Source: an uncultured Actinomycetes bacterium
GTDB taxonomy: Bacteria > Actinomycetota > Acidimicrobiia > Acidimicrobiales > Microtrichaceae
Assembly (NCBI GenBank): GCA_903930035.1
Contig: CAIYXG010000061.1
Location: 1 to 6,448, forward strand
Reading direction: 5' to 3'
Length of the DNA stretch: 6,448 bases
The translations under genes and the position numbers were made by a program. The notes below the pieces were generated by a model, which saw only the letters and a list, made by a program, of their open reading frames with translations, had not been told where the DNA came from and ran no database searches. Of this stretch, positions 5,522-6,448 are shown in pieces. Position 1 is the stretch's first letter. Each line of letters starts with the position of its first letter.

Positions 5522-6055
5522 CTACAGACGTCCGTCGTCGGCGAGCGCCAGGACCCTGCCCTCGGGGCGCGGGACGGTCCAGCGGTCCTCCGGCAGGTGG
5601 TGCTCGGCGGCCCAGGCGACCACCCGCTCGTCGGACCCGGCGAGCCGCAGCAGGTCGGCGCCGAGCGCCGGGTACTGCAGGTAGAGCCCTACCTTCCGGG
5701 TGAACCCGGACCCCTCGCTCCAGGCCGTGGCCATGGACGCACCGCCCACGGCCTCCGACAGGGTGGCCACGACCCGGCCGTAGGGGCTCAGCCCGGCGAC
5801 GGTCTTGCCCACGTCGTGCAGGAGCGCGGCGGCCATCACCCACGGCGCCGGCGCCGCCCCCTCCACGCCGTGGCGGGCGACCGCGCGGGCCACGCCGACC
5901 TGGTGCCGCTGGTCGGTCGCCGGCATCCTGGCGAACAGCCGCCGCTCGTCCTCGGTCAGGAACGTCCCCGCCCACGCCAGGTCCTGGTCCGAGGGCCGGC
6001 CGGGGACCACGGACGACAGGAACCGCCGGGCACGGTGCACGGGCCGGATGCTCAC
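5522..6055 (-). CDS. Small HD-domain protein, putative metal-dependent phosphohydrolase
   Basis: This 177-residue soluble protein contains an HD domain; such proteins usually bind divalent metal and cleave phosphate esters of nucleotides or signalling molecules, but its substrate is unknown. A basic N-terminus (RPVHRARRFLSSVVPGRPS) leads to FLTEDERRLFARMPATDQRHQVGVARAVA with the first candidate ligand His51. ALLHDVGK (77-84) supplies the HD pair His80-Asp81, AEHH lies at 150-153, and LADD near the end gives Asp173/Asp174. In related HDIG/HD-GYP-like proteins the segment at 128-134 usually reads HPxxGA; here it is YPALGAD, so Tyr128 replaces a likely metal ligand. No signal peptide or membrane segment is seen. 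The GTG at 6055 overlaps the recombinase stop in a GTGA, with GGGGGT just upstream as a weak ribosome site. Co-expression with the recombinase is likely; a shared function is not shown. Confidence 0.85.
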   Translation of the reverse strand: MSIRPVHRARRFLSSVVPGRPSDQDLAWAGTFLTEDERRLFARMPATDQRHQVGVARAVARHGVEGAAPAPWVMAAALLHDVGKTVAGLSPYGRVVATLSEAVGGASMATAWSEGSGFTRKVGLYLQYPALGADLLRLAGSDERVVAWAAEHHLPEDRWTVPRPEGRVLALADDGRL

Positions 6056-6448
6056 GCCGCACCCCCACGGACGGCACCGCTGCGGGGGTGCGCCGCCCGG
6101 TACGCGTCCCACAGCCGTTCGGTCGCGACCTTCGTGTAGATCTGCGTGGTGCTCACCGAGGCGTGGCCCAGGAACTCCTGGACGGTCCGGATGTCGGCGC
6201 CGTGCTCCAACAGGTGCGTGGCGCAGCTGTGCCGGAGCACGTGGGGGCTGATCTCGCCGTGCACCCCCGCGACCTGCGCCCAGCGCCGCAGCACGGTCCA
6301 CGCCGCCTGGCGGCCCAGCCGGCCGCCCCGGGTGCCCAGGAACACGGCGTCGGCGTCGTCGCGGTGGCGCCACCGGGCCGGGACGAGGGCCGGACGTCCG
6401 TCGTCGAGCCACCGCGACACCGCGGCCCGGGCCGGCCGGCCGACCGGC
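6052..6448 (-). CDS. xerD: Tyrosine recombinase, XerC/XerD type, C-terminal part, cut by window edge
   Basis: Xer recombinases resolve chromosome dimers at dif during cell division. The 131 visible complete codons cover most of the catalytic domain. In fragment numbering, HVLRHSCATHLLEHGADIRT (69-88) carries the His69-x-x-Arg72 catalytic pair. EFLGHASVSTTQIYT (91-105) carries His95 and the nucleophile Tyr104, which forms the covalent link to DNA. The preceding PVGRPARAAV matches the region after the catalytic lysine hairpin in XerD. The first catalytic arginine, the lysine and the N-terminal core-binding domain lie outside the window. The tail after Tyr104 is short (KVATERLWDAYRAAHPRSG), normal for Xer and unlike phage integrases with added domains. 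XerD is favoured over XerC by resemblance and by the nearness of scpAB, a linkage common in Gram-positive bacteria. The stop overlaps the HD-gene start by four bases. Confidence 0.9.
   Translation of the reverse strand, partial: PVGRPARAAVSRWLDDGRPALVPARWRHRDDADAVFLGTRGGRLGRQAAWTVLRRWAQVAGVHGEISPHVLRHSCATHLLEHGADIRTVQEFLGHASVSTTQIYTKVATERLWDAYRAAHPRSGAVRGGAA

Noticed and set aside
1..6448. Mobile element, CRISPR array, tRNA/rRNA gene or attachment site
   Set aside because: I saw no terminal repeats, spaced repeats, tRNA-like folds or transposase motifs. The tyrosine recombinase is Xer-type in its visible part and sits among housekeeping genes, so it does not indicate an integrated element.

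Overview
The window looks like ordinary chromosomal DNA from a very high-G+C actinobacterium. The G+C content is clearly above 70% by eye (not counted), and third codon positions are almost all G or C. Gene content fits an Actinomycetota genome: a xerD-like recombinase gene, scpA-scpB-rluB, a Bacillus-type aroH beside an ACT-domain tyrA, and starts that mostly lack Shine-Dalgarno sequences. The aroA neighbour and the style of the small HD-domain protein make me lean towards the class Acidimicrobiia. That placement is an impression from family resemblance, not a test.

Layout. Bases 1-4392 hold six tightly packed minus-strand genes. In transcription order they are scpA, scpB, rluB, aroH, tyrA and aroA, and aroA runs off the left edge with 225 residues visible. 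Adjacent genes overlap or are separated by 10 bases or fewer. A 114-base divergent intergenic region (4393-4506) separates scpA from trpS on the plus strand (4507-5487). trpS converges on a minus-strand pair at the right: a xerD-like tyrosine recombinase cut by the right edge, followed by a small HD-domain protein whose start overlaps the recombinase stop by four bases. The 34-base gap between trpS and the HD gene contains an inverted repeat that may terminate both.

How the genes work together. ScpA and ScpB are the kleisin and its partner in the Smc condensin complex, which compacts and segregates the chromosome. The Xer-type recombinase, if it is XerD, resolves chromosome dimers in the same stage of the cell cycle. 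RluB modifies 23S rRNA. AroH, TyrA and AroA supply steps of aromatic amino-acid synthesis: AroA makes EPSP upstream of chorismate, AroH converts chorismate to prephenate, and TyrA takes prephenate towards tyrosine. TrpS charges tRNA with tryptophan, another chorismate product.

Regulatory reading. The three visible genes preceded by a non-overlapping gap and an ATG start (scpA, aroH, trpS) each have a TANNNT -10-like hexamer 6-8 bases before the ATG and no Shine-Dalgarno sequence. That is the arrangement expected of leaderless transcripts. The aroH copy would give the aromatic genes their own promoter inside the longer operon.

I found no mobile element, CRISPR array, RNA gene, toxin, defence or biosynthetic system. 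Nothing here looks like an undescribed system. The points most worth checking are the leaderless-start pattern, a tyrosine where a metal-binding histidine is expected in the HD protein, and two palindromes.
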